From: Thermobispora bispora DSM 43833
Lineage (GTDB): Bacteria; Actinomycetota; Actinomycetes; Streptosporangiales; Streptosporangiaceae
Direction of reading: 5' to 3'
DNA: 64,000 nucleotides
Assembly (NCBI RefSeq): GCF_000092645.1
Contig: NC_014165.1
Coordinates: 3,286,001-3,350,000 of the forward strand
Made by a program: the position numbers and the translations under genes. Positions 43,622-53,822 of this stretch are shown piece by piece. The notes under the pieces were generated by a model that was not told where the DNA came from, searched no databases, and worked only from the letters and a program-made list of their open reading frames with translations. How positions within the stretch are numbered: the stretch's first letter is position 1; every line of letters begins with the position of its first letter.

Positions 43622-44254
43622 GTGAGAATCACCAAGCTCGGACACGCGTGCTGGCGGCTGGCCAAGGACGGCTCGGTCCTCGTGATCGACCCCGGCTCGT
43701 TCAGCGGAGGCGAGCCGCTCGACGGCGCGCAGGCCGTGCTCATCACCCACGAGCACCCGGACCACGTGGACGTGGGGCTGCTCGCGAGCGCCCCGCCCGA
43801 TCTGGAGATCTACACCTGCCAGGCGGTGGCCGACCGGCTCTCCGATGTTCCGGCCCGGGTGCACGCGGTGCGCGAGGGGGACGCGTTCACCGCCGCCGGG
43901 TTCTCGGTCAGGGTGTTCGGCGAGTGGCACGCGCCGAACCACCCGGACCTGCCCGTGGTGCAGAACGTGGGCTTCTTCATCGACGAGGAGGTCTTCTACC
44001 CGGGCGACGCGCTCACCGTGCCGGGCGTCGAGGTCCCCACGCTGCTCGTGCCGACCAACGCGCCCTGGCTGAAGACCTCCGAGATGGTGGAGTACCTGCG
44101 CGCGGTCCGCCCCGCCCGGGCCTACTCCACCCACGACGGGCTGGTGAACGAGATCGGGCTGCGGCTCATCGACGGCTGGCTGGAGATGGAGGCCGGCAAG
44201 CAGCGGGCGGACTTCCGCCGCATCCCGGTCGGGGAGTCGGTCGAGCTGCCCTGA
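43622..44254 (+). CDS. Metallo-beta-lactamase-fold hydrolase
   Basis: 210-aa cytosolic hydrolase of the UlaG-like/UPF0173-type MBL group. It begins VRITKLGHACW, then LVIDPGSF and the metal motif THEHPDHVDVGLL (HxHxDH). Further His/Asp ligands are in YPGDALTVPG and STHDG. The substrate is unknown. Start GTG 43622; AGGGAG is too close to act as a normal ribosome-binding site, so a leaderless transcript is possible. It is convergent with mnmA. Confidence 0.83.
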   Translation: MRITKLGHACWRLAKDGSVLVIDPGSFSGGEPLDGAQAVLITHEHPDHVDVGLLASAPPDLEIYTCQAVADRLSDVPARVHAVREGDAFTAAGFSVRVFGEWHAPNHPDLPVVQNVGFFIDEEVFYPGDALTVPGVEVPTLLVPTNAPWLKTSEMVEYLRAVRPARAYSTHDGLVNEIGLRLIDGWLEMEAGKQRADFRRIPVGESVELP

Positions 44255-44303
44255 GCCCGCCGGTCGCGGCGAGCGGGCCGGGCCCCTCGCCGGCCCCGCC
44301 GGG

Positions 44304-45392
44304 TCAGCCCGCGGCCGAGGCGATCGTGGCCGAGCCGATCACCATGTCGTCCTGGTAGAGCACGGCGGCCTGCCCCGGGGCGACGCCGTACGCGGGGGTG
44401 TCCAGGTCGATGTGGAGCCGGCCCTCCTCGACCCAGGCGCGGCAGCCGTACACCTCGCCGTGCGCCCGGAGCTGCACGCTGCAGGTGATCGGCTCGTACG
44501 GCTCGGCCACGGGCCCGTTCCACACCGGCCGCTCCCCGATGATCCGGGTCACCTGGAGCCGGCTGCGCGGCCCGACCTTCACCGTGTTGGAGACCGGCTC
44601 GATCGACAGCACGTACCGGGGCCGGCCGTCCGGTGCCGGGCGCTCGAGGCCCAGTCCCTTCCGCTGCCCGATCGTGAACCCGTACGCGCCCCGGTGGGTG
44701 CCGAGCACCTCTCCGGTGAGCGCGTCCACGATGGGGCCCTCCGCGGTCCCGAGCCGCTCGGCGAGGAACGCCCGGGTGTCGCCGTCGGCGATGAAGCAGA
44801 TGTCGTGGCTGTCCGGCTTGTCGGCCACGGCGAGCCCGCGCCGGGCGGCCTCGGCCCGCACCTCGGCCTTGGTCGAGCCGCCGAGCGGGAAGATCGCGTG
44901 CTTGAGCTGCTCCCGGGTGAGCACCCCCAGCACGTAGGACTGGTCCTTGCTCGCGTCCACGCTCCGCCGCAGCACGCCGTCGATGAGCCGGGCGTGATGC
45001 CCGGTGGCGACGGCGTCGAACCCGAGCGCGAGGGCCCGGTCGAGCACCGCCGAGAACTTGATCTTCTCGTTGCAGCGCAGGCACGGGTTCGGGGTGCGGC
45101 CCGCGGCGTACTCGCTGACGAAGTCCTCCACCACGTCCCGGTGGAACCGCTCGGCCATGTCCCACACGTAGAACGGGATGCCGATCACGTCGGCCGCGCG
45201 GCGCGCGTCGCGGGCGTCCTCCAGGGTGCAGCAGCCCCTGGCGCCGACCCGGTGGGAGCGTGGATTGGGCGACAGGGCCAGGTGGACCCCGACGACCTCG
45301 TGGCCCTCCTCGGCGATCCGGGCCGCGGCCACGGCCGAGTCCACGCCACCCGACATGGCGGCGAGCACGCGGAGCTTCCGTCTGGCACCCAT
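44304..45392 (-). CDS. mnmA: tRNA-specific 2-thiouridylase
   Basis: 362-aa enzyme that thiolates U34 of tRNALys, tRNAGlu and tRNAGln. The PP-loop is SGGVDS (residues 14-19), the first catalytic Cys lies in [12 protein letters not shown] and the second in HDICFIADG. The C-terminal beta-barrel domain is present. The cysteine desulfurase encoded at 46609-47763 on the same strand is a plausible sulfur source, but the gene between them is on the other strand, so they are not one operon. Confidence 0.96.
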   Translation of the reverse strand: MGARRKLRVLAAMSGGVDSAVAAARIAEEGHEVVGVHLALSPNPRSHRVGARGCCTLEDARDARRAADVIGIPFYVWDMAERFHRDVVEDFVSEYAAGRTPNPCLRCNEKIKFSAVLDRALALGFDAVATGHHARLIDGVLRRSVDASKDQSYVLGVLTREQLKHAIFPLGGSTKAEVRAEAARRGLAVADKPDSHDICFIADGDTRAFLAERLGTAEGPIVDALTGEVLGTHRGAYGFTIGQRKGLGLERPAPDGRPRYVLSIEPVSNTVKVGPRSRLQVTRIIGERPVWNGPVAEPYEPITCSVQLRAHGEVYGCRAWVEEGRLHIDLDTPAYGVAPGQAAVLYQDDMVIGSATIASAAG

Positions 45393-45490
45393 GACGGTTC
45401 CGAGACTACCCCGGGCCCCGGCCTCCCCAGGCCGCGCGCGGTGGGGGCCGTGTTGGCACCCGGCCGGGCGACCTGGGAGGATGCGAATCC

Positions 45491-46531
45491 GTGCGACTGT
45501 TCGGACGAAAGAACGAACCCGACGACCCGGCGGAGGCCATAGCCCGGTTCTGGAGCTGGTGGGAGGAGAACCGGCCGGCGCTCGACCGGCACGCCGCCTC
45601 CGGGGACACCGAGGCGCTCGCCGAGCTGCTCGGCCCGGCCGTGGCCGCGCTCCACCCCTCGCTGATCTGGGAGGTGACCCCGGGCAAGGGCGCCCTGCAC
45701 GCCCTGGTGGTGAGCGCGGCGGCCGATCCGGAGCTGCGGCCGCTCGCCCACCGGTGGGCGAAGGCCGCGCCGCCCGCGGACGCGTTCTGGGAGTTCTACC
45801 CCTCCCGGCAGGCGAGCTCGCAGCCGGAGGAGGTCTCCTTCGAGGTGAACGGGCTGACGCTCGACCTCGGCCGCCTGGTGATGGCGCTGCACGTGCCGCC
45901 CGGCTCTCCCCGGGTGAACATCACCGCCTACCATCCGATCTTCCCGGACCTCGACGATGACACCCGGATGGAGGCGACCCTGCTCGCGCTGGACCGGCTG
46001 CTCGGCGAGGACGAGGTGGCCCGCTGGGTGGGCGACATCGTCCCGGCCGCGTCCGAGCCGATCGACGCCTTCGCCGCGATCCACCTGCCCGCCGTGGTCG
46101 CCGACGTCGCCGAGGGATTCACCGAGGAGCAGTGGGTGGCGCTCGAAGGGCGCACGAACACCGGCCGGCGGCTGACCGCGGCCGCGCGCTTCCCGCTCCG
46201 CCCGGTGGACTTCCCCCTCTACGACCAGCACATCGCGATCACGCTGCCGTACCGGGACACCGACGATGAGGGCCAGCCGGTGGGCGGTTCCGCCGAGGCG
46301 CTGCGCGAGTTCGAGGAGCGGCTGGTCAAGCGGCTCACCGAGCTCGGCGACGCCGTGCTCGTCGCGCACGTAAGCGCGGAGGGCTGCCGGGTCCTGCACG
46401 TCTACGCCGACCCGGAGGGCGGGGCCGCGGAGGAGCTCAGGCGGCTCGCCGCCGGGTGGCCGGAGGGCCAGGCCGGCGTCGACGTGACCGCCGACCCCGC
46501 GTGGAGCGCGGTCGCCCCGTTCCTGTCCTGA
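45491..46531 (+). CDS. DUF695-like protein of unknown function
   Basis: 346-aa acidic, Trp-rich-at-the-start cytosolic protein ([20 protein letters not shown]). No signal peptide or membrane segment. The C-terminal region (about 255-335, with [16 protein letters not shown]) resembles DUF695. The rest has no motif I know. It starts with GTG at 45491 after GGGAGGA. It is divergent from mnmA and convergent with the desulfurase gene. Function not assigned. Confidence 0.7.
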   Translation: MRLFGRKNEPDDPAEAIARFWSWWEENRPALDRHAASGDTEALAELLGPAVAALHPSLIWEVTPGKGALHALVVSAAADPELRPLAHRWAKAAPPADAFWEFYPSRQASSQPEEVSFEVNGLTLDLGRLVMALHVPPGSPRVNITAYHPIFPDLDDDTRMEATLLALDRLLGEDEVARWVGDIVPAASEPIDAFAAIHLPAVVADVAEGFTEEQWVALEGRTNTGRRLTAAARFPLRPVDFPLYDQHIAITLPYRDTDDEGQPVGGSAEALREFEERLVKRLTELGDAVLVAHVSAEGCRVLHVYADPEGGAAEELRRLAAGWPEGQAGVDVTADPAWSAVAPFLS

Positions 46532-46608
46532 CCGGGATGCGTTCCTGCCCCTGACCGGGCCGCGCGGGCCGGCCGGTCCGGGGTGCCCGCCGGTCCGGGC
46601 GCCGGGGA

Positions 46609-47763
46609 TCAGGTGAGCCCGGCGCGCCGCGCCCGCTCGACCACCTGGCCGATGACCTCGGCCACGTGGTCGATGTCCGCCTTCGTGGAGGTGTGGCCCA
46701 GGGAGAAGCGCAGCGACCCCCGCGCCTGCGCCGCGTCGCGTCCCATCGCCAGCAGCACGTGGGACGGCTGGGCCACGCCGGCCGAGCAGGCCGACCCGGT
46801 GGAGCACTCCACCCCCTTGGCGTCGAGGAGCATCAGCAGGGCGTCGCCCTCGCAGCCGGGGAACGAGAAGTGCGCGTTCCCCGGCAGCCGGTCGACGGGG
46901 TCGCCGTTGAGGATCACGTCCGGTACGGCCTGGCGTACCCGCTCGATCAGGTCGTCCCGGAGCGCGGCGAGCCGCTCCGCGGTCGCCGCCTGGTTCTCCA
47001 CCGCCACCCGGATCGCCGCGGCGAAGCCCGCGATGGCGGGCGCGTCGAGCGTCCCGGACCGGATCTCCCGCTCCTGGCCGCCGCCGTGCAGCACGGGCAC
47101 GGGCTCGATACCGCGGGCGAGGAGCAGCGCCCCGGAGCCGATCGGGCCGCCGCACTTGTGACCGGAGACGGTCATCGCGTCGACGCCGGAGCCGGCGAAC
47201 GAGACCGGGAGCTGGCCGACGGCCTGGACCGCGTCGGTGTGGAAGGGGATCCCGTACTCGTGCGCGATCGCGGCGAGGGCGGGGATCGGCTGCACGGTCC
47301 CCACCTCGTTGTTCGCCCACATCACGCTCACCAGCGCGACGTCATCGGGGTCGCGCTCGATGGCGGCGCGGAGCGTCTCCGGGTCGAGCCGCCCGTGCTC
47401 GTCCACCTCGAGGAGCTCGACCGCGGCCCCCTGGGTGTCGGCGAGCCAGCGGGCCGGATCGAGGACCGCGTGGTGCTCGACCGCGCTGATCAGGATGCGC
47501 GGCCGCTTGCGCGCCCAGAACAGCCCTTTGATCGCGAGGTTGTTCGCCTCGGTCCCGCTCGCGGTGAACACCACCTCGCTCGGGCGGGCCTCCAGGGCGT
47601 TCGCGATGGTCTCGCGGGACTCCTCCACCACGCGGCGTGCCCTGCGGCCGGATGAATGGAGGGATGAGGGGTTGCCGACCTGCCCGAGCTCCGCGGTCAT
47701 CGCGGCTATCGCCTCTGGAAGCATCGGCGTGGTTGAGGCATGGTCAAGATAGGCGATACCCAC
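46609..47763 (-). CDS. Cysteine desulfurase
   Basis: 384-aa PLP enzyme of the NifS/IscS group that frees sulfur from cysteine for Fe-S clusters or tRNA thiolation. It opens with [11 protein letters not shown]. The PLP Lys is in [12 protein letters not shown], the PLP His in [10 protein letters not shown], and the persulfide Cys in [11 protein letters not shown]. It was placed at the GTG at 47763, with GGGAGGGGC upstream; the frame to 47922 adds an unrelated Arg/Gly-rich stretch. It lies upstream of mnmA, a likely partner. Confidence 0.93.
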   Translation of the reverse strand: MGIAYLDHASTTPMLPEAIAAMTAELGQVGNPSSLHSSGRRARRVVEESRETIANALEARPSEVVFTASGTEANNLAIKGLFWARKRPRILISAVEHHAVLDPARWLADTQGAAVELLEVDEHGRLDPETLRAAIERDPDDVALVSVMWANNEVGTVQPIPALAAIAHEYGIPFHTDAVQAVGQLPVSFAGSGVDAMTVSGHKCGGPIGSGALLLARGIEPVPVLHGGGQEREIRSGTLDAPAIAGFAAAIRVAVENQAATAERLAALRDDLIERVRQAVPDVILNGDPVDRLPGNAHFSFPGCEGDALLMLLDAKGVECSTGSACSAGVAQPSHVLLAMGRDAAQARGSLRFSLGHTSTKADIDHVAEVIGQVVERARRAGLT

Positions 47764-48264
47764 AGCCCCTCCCCCTAATGGAGCACTCGCTCCCAGGGTA
47801 ACCGCGGCCCCGGGCTCCGGATCTCCCGGCTCGCGCCCGGACCACCGGTCGGCCCGGTCGCGACCGCCCATCCGGCCCCGGCGCCGGGGATCCGCGGCCT
47901 CTCCCGCCGGAGCGACGATCACACGCCCGCGGGGTACGGAAGCCCTGATCTTGAGGCATCACCCCCCGCGGTCCGCCGGGCCGGGCTCCATATCGGCCGC
48001 CCCGGAGACTCTGCCCGTTCGCCGTGCGCGCCAGGCCGCTCCAGAGGACGAACGCCGCCTCGGCGAGAGAGACCGCGTCAGGCGAAGAGCAGGCTGGCGA
48101 TCGCGCCGGGCGTTGGAACGCGAGGCCGGGCGCAGAGAAGCGAGGACGACGGCTGCCTGAGAGAAGCCGGGGCCGCGCCCGGACGAAGCAAAACGGGAGC
48201 CGGGTGAAGAGAGCGGGGACCGCGCCGGGCGAAGAGAAACAGCCGGGCGAAGAGAAACAAAGGG
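47764..48264. repeat. Gene-free spacer with 18-bp tandem repeat
   Basis: Space between the desulfurase and etfA without a credible gene. Its right half is built from degenerate copies of GCCGGGCGAAGAGAA-like purine-rich units. The last two (48224-48241 and 48242-48259) are a perfect 18-bp tandem repeat, next to the etfA terminator. Confidence 0.65.
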
Positions 48265-48294
48265 AAAAGCGGCGCCGCGTGCGCGGCGCCGCTT
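48265..48294 (-). terminator. Terminator of etfBA
   Basis: Stem AAGCGGCGCCGCG / CGCGGCGCCGCTT (48267-48279 and 48282-48294) with a 2-nt loop. On the minus strand it runs into TTTTCCCTTTG. It lies 49 nt after the etfA stop. Confidence 0.88.
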
Positions 48295-48343
48295 CCACGC
48301 CAGACCACCGCACTCGTTCCGCCTCGCGGCGGAAGGCGGGAGG

Positions 48344-49297
48344 TCACTTGCGCTTCTCGATCTCCTCGATCAGCTGCGGCACGACCTTGTGCAGGTCACC
48401 CACCACACCGAAGTCCGCGATCTCGAAGATCGGCGCCTCCGGGTCCTTGTTGATCACCACGATCGTCTTCGAGGTCTGCATACCGGCCCGGTGCTGGATC
48501 GCGCCCGAGATGCCCGCCGCGATGTACAGCTGCGGCGAGACCGTCTTACCGGTCTGCCCGACCTGGAACTGGTGCGGGTACCACCCGGCGTCGGTCGCGG
48601 CCCGGGAGGCGCCCACCGCGCCACCGAGGGAGTCGGCCAGCTTCTCGATGATCCCGAACCCCTCGGCCGAGCCCACACCGCGGCCACCGGCGACCACGAT
48701 CGCCGCCTCGGTCAGCTCCGGGCGGGCGCCCTTCTCCTGCGCCACCCGCTCGACGATCCGCGCGGCCTTGTCCGCGTCCGACAGGGCCACCTCGACCCGC
48801 TCCTCGGCGGCCGCGCCCTGGGCGGCGACCGGGGCGGTCGCGTTCGGCCGCACCGCGATGATCGGCGTGCCCTTGGTCACCCGGCTGCGGACGTTGATCG
48901 CCCCACCGAAGATCGACTGCTCGGCGACGAACCCCTCACCCAGGCCGACGGCGTCGGTGATCACGCCGGAGTCGGTGCGCACCGCCAGCCGGCCGGCGAT
49001 CTCCTTGCCCTCCGGCGTGGCCGCGATCAGCACACCGGCGGGGGACTTCTCCCCGATCAGCTTGGCCAGCAGGGCCACCTTCGGGGCGACGACGTACCCG
49101 GTGATCTCCTCACCGTCGGCGACGTAGACCTTCTCCGCGCCGTACTCGGCCAGCTTGGCCTTCGCCGCCTCCGAGTACCCGGGGCCGGCCCACACCGCCG
49201 ACGGGGCGCCCAGCTGCCGGGCGAGCGTCAGCAGCTCCAGGGTGACCTTCTTGACCTCGCCCTCGACGTGCTCGACAAGAACCAGAACCTCAGCCAT
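48344..49297 (-). CDS. etfA: Electron transfer flavoprotein alpha subunit
   Basis: 317-aa FAD-binding subunit of ETF, which takes electrons from acyl-CoA dehydrogenases. The C-terminal FAD domain is clear: VGASRAATDAGWYPHQFQVG, QTGKTVSPQLYIAAGISGA and NKDPEAPIFEIADFGVVGDL. The ATG at 49297 with GAGGAGC upstream is used, although TTG-GTC precede it in frame. It lies 16 nt downstream of etfB. Confidence 0.95.
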   Translation of the reverse strand: MAEVLVLVEHVEGEVKKVTLELLTLARQLGAPSAVWAGPGYSEAAKAKLAEYGAEKVYVADGEEITGYVVAPKVALLAKLIGEKSPAGVLIAATPEGKEIAGRLAVRTDSGVITDAVGLGEGFVAEQSIFGGAINVRSRVTKGTPIIAVRPNATAPVAAQGAAAEERVEVALSDADKAARIVERVAQEKGARPELTEAAIVVAGGRGVGSAEGFGIIEKLADSLGGAVGASRAATDAGWYPHQFQVGQTGKTVSPQLYIAAGISGAIQHRAGMQTSKTIVVINKDPEAPIFEIADFGVVGDLHKVVPQLIEEIEKRK

Positions 49298-49313
49298 GAC
49301 CAAGCTCCTCAGC

Positions 49314-50093
49314 TCAGATGAACTTCTTCGACGCGAGGAACTCGGCGATCTTCACGCCGCCGTCGCCCTCGTCCTTGACGACCGTGCCGGCCGCGCGAGG
49401 CGGCGCGGCGGCGAACTCCACGACCTCGCTCCAGGCGTTGGCCAGGCCCACCTGGTCGGCGGCGATCTCCGCGTCGGCGATGCCGAGCGTCTCCACCGGC
49501 TTCTTCTTGGCCGCCATGATCCCCTTGAACGACGGGTAGCGCGGCTCGTTGATCTTCTCCACCACCGACACCACCGCCGGCAGCGACGCCTCGACCTTGT
49601 CGAAGCCGTAGTCCGTGAGCCGCTGGATGGTGATCGCCGACCCGTTCACCTCGACCTTGTTGGCCAGGGTGAGCTGCGGTACCCCCAGCCGCTCGGCCAG
49701 CATGGCCGCCAGCACGCCGGTGCGGGCGTCGGTGGACTCCGAGCCGAGGATGACCAGGTCGAAGCCGATCTTCTTCAGCACCTGCGCCAGCGCATAAGAG
49801 GTGGACAGCGCATCCGACCCGTGCAGGGCGTCATCGCACAGGTGAACCGCCTTGTCCGCCCCCATGGCGAGCGCCTTGCGGATGGTGTCGGTCGCCTTGG
49901 CCGGGCCCATGGTCAGGACGGTCACCTCGCCCCCGTGGGCCTCCTTCAGCCGCAGCGCCTCCTCGACCGCGTACTCGTCCAGCTCGTTGAGGACGCCGTC
50001 GGCGGCCTCACGATCGAGGGTCTTGTCATCGGACTTCAGCTTGCGCTCGGTCGCCGTGTCGGGGACCTGCTTCACGCAGACGACGATGTTCAT
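49314..50093 (-). CDS. etfB: Electron transfer flavoprotein beta subunit
   Basis: 259-aa AMP-binding subunit of ETF. It begins MNIVVCVKQVPDT and carries LGSESTDARTGVLAAMLAE and the conserved DYGFDKVEASLPAVVSVVE, which includes the recognition loop area. It pairs with etfA in one operon. Confidence 0.95.
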   Translation of the reverse strand: MNIVVCVKQVPDTATERKLKSDDKTLDREAADGVLNELDEYAVEEALRLKEAHGGEVTVLTMGPAKATDTIRKALAMGADKAVHLCDDALHGSDALSTSYALAQVLKKIGFDLVILGSESTDARTGVLAAMLAERLGVPQLTLANKVEVNGSAITIQRLTDYGFDKVEASLPAVVSVVEKINEPRYPSFKGIMAAKKKPVETLGIADAEIAADQVGLANAWSEVVEFAAAPPRAAGTVVKDEGDGGVKIAEFLASKKFI

Positions 50094-50674
50094 GGCCGGT
50101 GGCCGACCTCCCCTTTTCCCTTCGGCTGACGCCGCGATCATCGGTACGTGCGGTGGGGCACGCATCCCTTAGAGTGCCAAAGCATGTCTGAGCGGCTTGA
50201 CGAGGGGTGGCCTCAAGCGCGCTCATGCACTCCCACGCTAGGTTACTCACGAGTAGCCTAACGGCAAGCCCTGTGATCTGCACTCCGGCCCCGATTGATC
50301 ACGCCGCACAAGTCGATCATCCGCCATCACACCACACCGACGGATGGTCTGGAACCGGGCACAGACCGGATCGGCCGACGATGGGCTGCGGCACCCCACG
50401 GCGTCCCGGCGCCCGTACGGCACCCCGCGCCTCGGCCACCGGACGGGCGCACCGGGACGCGGCCCAAGGCCCCACGGCGATCGCCGGCACGGGACACGGC
50501 CCAAGGCCCCACGGCGATCGCCGGCACGGGACGCGGCCCGGGACCCGCGGCGATCGCCGGCACGGCGCTCCACCATCCGGCGTCGCCCCGCGCCACGCGC
50601 CACGGCCGTCCGAGGCCACCGGATCCCGCCGCGCCGTACGGCCCGGCGGGACGATCGCGGCGAGCCGGGCGGCG
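50094..50674. repeat. Gene-free spacer with 37-bp tandem repeat
   Basis: About 580 bp between etfB and the first kinase gene. It holds three tandem units of 37, 37 and 36 bp starting at 50454, 50491 and 50528. Each ends in the palindrome-rich ACGGCGATCGCCGGCAC, with the core GGCGATCGCC. No coding frame is convincing; the long frames here are GC-driven shadows. Confidence 0.75.
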
Positions 50675-51925
50675 TCACCCGGCGGCGACCAGGCCGATCA
50701 GGACGGCGAGCACCGCGCCGACGGCGAGCAGCAGGGTCGTGGTGCTGAACAGGCTGCTCAGCAGGGCCCACACCGCCACGGCGCCCGTTCCCCCCACCGC
50801 GTCCGTGAGCACCCGGTCCCGGGCCCGCTCGAACATGCCGAGCCCGGCGTCGGCGAGCACCACGAGCCCGTAGAGCACGAGCAGGAGCAGGGAGAGCTCG
50901 GGGAGGTGGGTGCGCGCGGCCGAGGCGAACAGGCCGACCACCAGGGCGGAGCCGATGATCCACCGGCGGTGCACCTTGCGCCGGTGCCGCCGGCGCGCCT
51001 CCTCGGCCGCCGAGGGCGGCCGGCCACCGGGACGCCACTCCCGGGTGGGCTCATCGGCGGGGTTCCGGGCGGGGAGCGTCCTGGTCCGCGGCACCGCCCG
51101 CCGCGGCGGCGCCGACTGCGCCGCGGCGGCGTTCCCCCGCACCTCCGCCTCGATCCGCGCCACCACCTCGGCCGCCGTCGGCCGGGCCGCCGGGTCGGCG
51201 GCCATGCAGTCGACGAGGATCGCGGCGAGCCAGGGCGGCACCCCGGACAGGTCGGGGTCGTGGTGGACCACCCGGTAGGCGACCGCGGTCGGCGGCCCGG
51301 TCCCGTACGGCTGCCGCCCGGTCGCGGCGAAGGCCAGGGTCGCCCCGAGCGCGAACACGTCGGCCTCCGGCCCGGCCGCCTCCCCGTCGATCACCTCGGG
51401 GGCGAGGTAGCCGGGCGTGCCCACGACCAGCCCCGACGCGGTGACCGAGGCCGACTCCAGGGCGTAGGCGATCCCGAAGTCGATCACATAGGGCTCGCCG
51501 TCGGCGAGGATCACGTTCGCCGGCTTGAGGTCCCGGTGCACCACTCCGGCGGCGTGGATGGACGCCAGCGCCCGGGCGAGGCCGCGGGCCAGCCGGACGA
51601 GCCCGTCCCCCTGGATCGGTCCATCCTCCGCGATCACCGTGCTGAGCGGGCGGCCCTGGATGTACCGGGTGACGAGGTACGGCCGGGGTCCCGTGAGCGA
51701 GGCGTCGAGGATCTCCGCCACGTGCGGGCCGCGCACCCGGCGCATGGTCTCCACCTCGCGCGCCAGGCGGGCGAGGGCGAGGGAGTCGGCGGCGACGTGC
51801 GGATGGAGGACCTTGATGGCGACCGTGTGCCCCTCGGGGTCGAGGCCCAGGTACACCTCGCCGAACCCACCCGAACCGAGAGTCGAAAGGAGGCGGTACC
51901 TGTCCAACTGCTCCGGCGCGCCCAT
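50675..51925 (-). CDS. Membrane Ser/Thr protein kinase (first of three)
   Basis: 416-aa PknB-type kinase. The N-terminal kinase domain spans about residues 8-265, with GSGGFGEVYLG, the VAIK lysine, HRDLKPANV and VIDFGIA all intact. A short linker (to about 315) leads to about three to four C-terminal membrane segments. The usual arrangement of one membrane helix plus an outside sensor is not present. It shares VETMRRVR and GTPGYLAPEVI with the two kinases upstream. 43 nt follow the neighbouring kinase stop, so they may form one operon. Confidence 0.9.
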   Translation of the reverse strand: MGAPEQLDRYRLLSTLGSGGFGEVYLGLDPEGHTVAIKVLHPHVAADSLALARLAREVETMRRVRGPHVAEILDASLTGPRPYLVTRYIQGRPLSTVIAEDGPIQGDGLVRLARGLARALASIHAAGVVHRDLKPANVILADGEPYVIDFGIAYALESASVTASGLVVGTPGYLAPEVIDGEAAGPEADVFALGATLAFAATGRQPYGTGPPTAVAYRVVHHDPDLSGVPPWLAAILVDCMAADPAARPTAAEVVARIEAEVRGNAAAAQSAPPRRAVPRTRTLPARNPADEPTREWRPGGRPPSAAEEARRRHRRKVHRRWIIGSALVVGLFASAARTHLPELSLLLLVLYGLVVLADAGLGMFERARDRVLTDAVGGTGAVAVWALLSSLFSTTTLLLAVGAVLAVLIGLVAAG

Positions 51926-51968
51926 CCCGCTCCTCCTCGGTCCCGCGGCCGGCGGCCCGTCCCGCCGG

Positions 51969-53822
51969 TCAGTTCCAGAAAGTGAGGGAGCTCAATCCGA
52001 TCCTGTCCATGATGTCGCCGATCACACCACTGATCAGGTTGACGACCGTGTCCTCGCCCTTCCTTTTAAGGACGCTGACCACCTGGGTGATCGCGACCGT
52101 CGGCGGGCGCCAGGGCGCCCAGTGGGCGTCCGCCGAGAGCGCGATCATCGACGTGAACAGGGCGAGGACCGCGGCCACGATCAGGAGCACCCTCGCCGCG
52201 CCCGGTGTCCTGATCACCGCGCTCAGCGTCCGGGAGACCGCGGCGCGCGGCGCGGCCCCACCGGGGAGGATGAACAGCCCGGCGACGAACGCCCCGGCCG
52301 CGTAGGCGGCCGCCGGGTCGGTGCCGAGCCGGCCGATGTAGGTGAGCACGCCCCAGACGCACATGGCGAACATCGCGGCGAGCGGCACGTGGACGAGCGT
52401 GGCCAGCCCGCTCTTCACCACCGCCCACGGAGTGCGGAAGATCACGAAGAACGGATCGGTGATGCTGCTCCCCCGGACCGCGCGGCGCCGGGAGACCTCG
52501 CCGAATAGGTGGTACCCGACCCGCAGGCAGAACGTGGCCACGATCGCGAACAGGCTCACGGTGACCGGCACCATGCAGGCCAGGGCCACGAGGATCACCA
52601 GGAGCAGGGCGGCGAGCATCGGATGCCGCTCCCGGATCGCGGCCCGCTCGCCCGGCCACGTCCGGGGCGGGGCGGCCGGCGGGGCCGGTGGCGCCGCGGG
52701 CGGCGGGAAGACGCGCGGTGGCGGGACCGCTCCCGGGTGCCCGGCGACCCACCGGTCTTGGAACGGCGGGCCGGCCACCCGCTGGTCCTGGAACGGCGGA
52801 CGCGGGGGCGCCGCGGGCGGGGCCGCGTGCCCGGCCGGCGGCGGGGCGTAGGCGGCCGGGGCCGCGGCGGCCCGCTCGGCCGTCACGTAGTTCACCGGGG
52901 TGAGCAGGTCGGAGAAGTCGTCCGGGGCGCGCGTGCCGCCGAGCACCTTGGTCTCGCCCAGCGTCGACGCGTCGAGGAGCTTGGTCGAGCCGTCGCGCGC
53001 CTGTTCCTGCAGCTCGGCCACGGTGGGGTCGAGCTTCCGGGCGAGCCGGAGCAGCTCGGCCGCGGTCGGGCGGTCCGCGGCCTCCTTGGCGAGGGCGAGC
53101 CGCAGCCAGCCGCGCAGCCAGGCGGGGGCGAGGTCGAGCTGGGGCTTGCCCTCGAGGATGTTGTAACAGACCGCCTCGAACGCCCCCGATCCGAAGGGCG
53201 GCTGGCCGGTGGCGGCGAAGAACACGGTCCCGCCGAGCGCGTGGATGTCGGCCGCCTGCGTGATCTCCGCCCCGCGGATGATCTCGGGCGCCAGGTACCC
53301 GGGGGTGCCGACGAACATCCCGGTCTGGGTGAGCCGGGTGGCGTTCACCAGGTGGGCGATGCCGAAGTCGATGACCACGGGATCGCCGTCGACGAGGATC
53401 ACGTTCGCCGGCTTGAGGTCGCGGTGGATGACGTCGGCCGCGTGGATCGCCACCAGGGCCTCGCAGAGCCCGCAGGCCAGTCTGATGATCGCGTCGTCCG
53501 GGAGCGGGCCGTCCTCGAGCACGGTGTCCTCGAGCGTGCGCCCCGGCGCGTACTTCGTCACCACGTACGGCGTGGGCCCGGTGAGGTCCGCGTCGACGAA
53601 GGCGGCGACCCGGTCGCTGCGCACCCGGCGCATGGTGTCCACCTCGCGGATGAGGCGGTCCCGCGCCTTGAGGTCGGACGCCACGTGGGGGTGGAGCACC
53701 TTCACGGCGACCTCGGCCCCCGACGGATCGAGGGCGAGGTGGACCACCCCCATGCCGCCCTCTCCCAGCCTGCGGATCAGGCGGTACGGGCCGATCCGCT
53801 CCGGAGCCTCAGTAGCCGACAT
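51969..53822 (-). CDS. Membrane Ser/Thr protein kinase (second of three)
   Basis: 617-aa kinase. Kinase domain at about 10-265 with GEGGMGVVHLA, the VAVK lysine, HRDLKPANV and VIDFGIAHL. A Pro/Ala-rich segment (about 310-405, with the near-repeats PFQDQRVAGP / PFQDRWVAGH) leads to about four membrane segments (405-580) and a short cytosolic or outside end. GMFVGTPGYLAPEII is nearly identical in kinase 3. It overlaps kinase 3 by 14 nt, with GGGGGA upstream of the ATG. Confidence 0.9.
   Translation of the reverse strand: MSATEAPERIGPYRLIRRLGEGGMGVVHLALDPSGAEVAVKVLHPHVASDLKARDRLIREVDTMRRVRSDRVAAFVDADLTGPTPYVVTKYAPGRTLEDTVLEDGPLPDDAIIRLACGLCEALVAIHAADVIHRDLKPANVILVDGDPVVIDFGIAHLVNATRLTQTGMFVGTPGYLAPEIIRGAEITQAADIHALGGTVFFAATGQPPFGSGAFEAVCYNILEGKPQLDLAPAWLRGWLRLALAKEAADRPTAAELLRLARKLDPTVAELQEQARDGSTKLLDASTLGETKVLGGTRAPDDFSDLLTPVNYVTAERAAAAPAAYAPPPAGHAAPPAAPPRPPFQDQRVAGPPFQDRWVAGHPGAVPPPRVFPPPAAPPAPPAAPPRTWPGERAAIRERHPMLAALLLVILVALACMVPVTVSLFAIVATFCLRVGYHLFGEVSRRRAVRGSSITDPFFVIFRTPWAVVKSGLATLVHVPLAAMFAMCVWGVLTYIGRLGTDPAAAYAAGAFVAGLFILPGGAAPRAAVSRTLSAVIRTPGAARVLLIVAAVLALFTSMIALSADAHWAPWRPPTVAITQVVSVLKRKGEDTVVNLISGVIGDIMDRIGLSSLTFWN

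Noticed and set aside
50207-51985. 592-aa plus-strand frame over the kinase 1 gene
   Set aside because: It is opposite a gene with a full set of kinase motifs and contains repetitive His/Arg/Gly-rich sequence.
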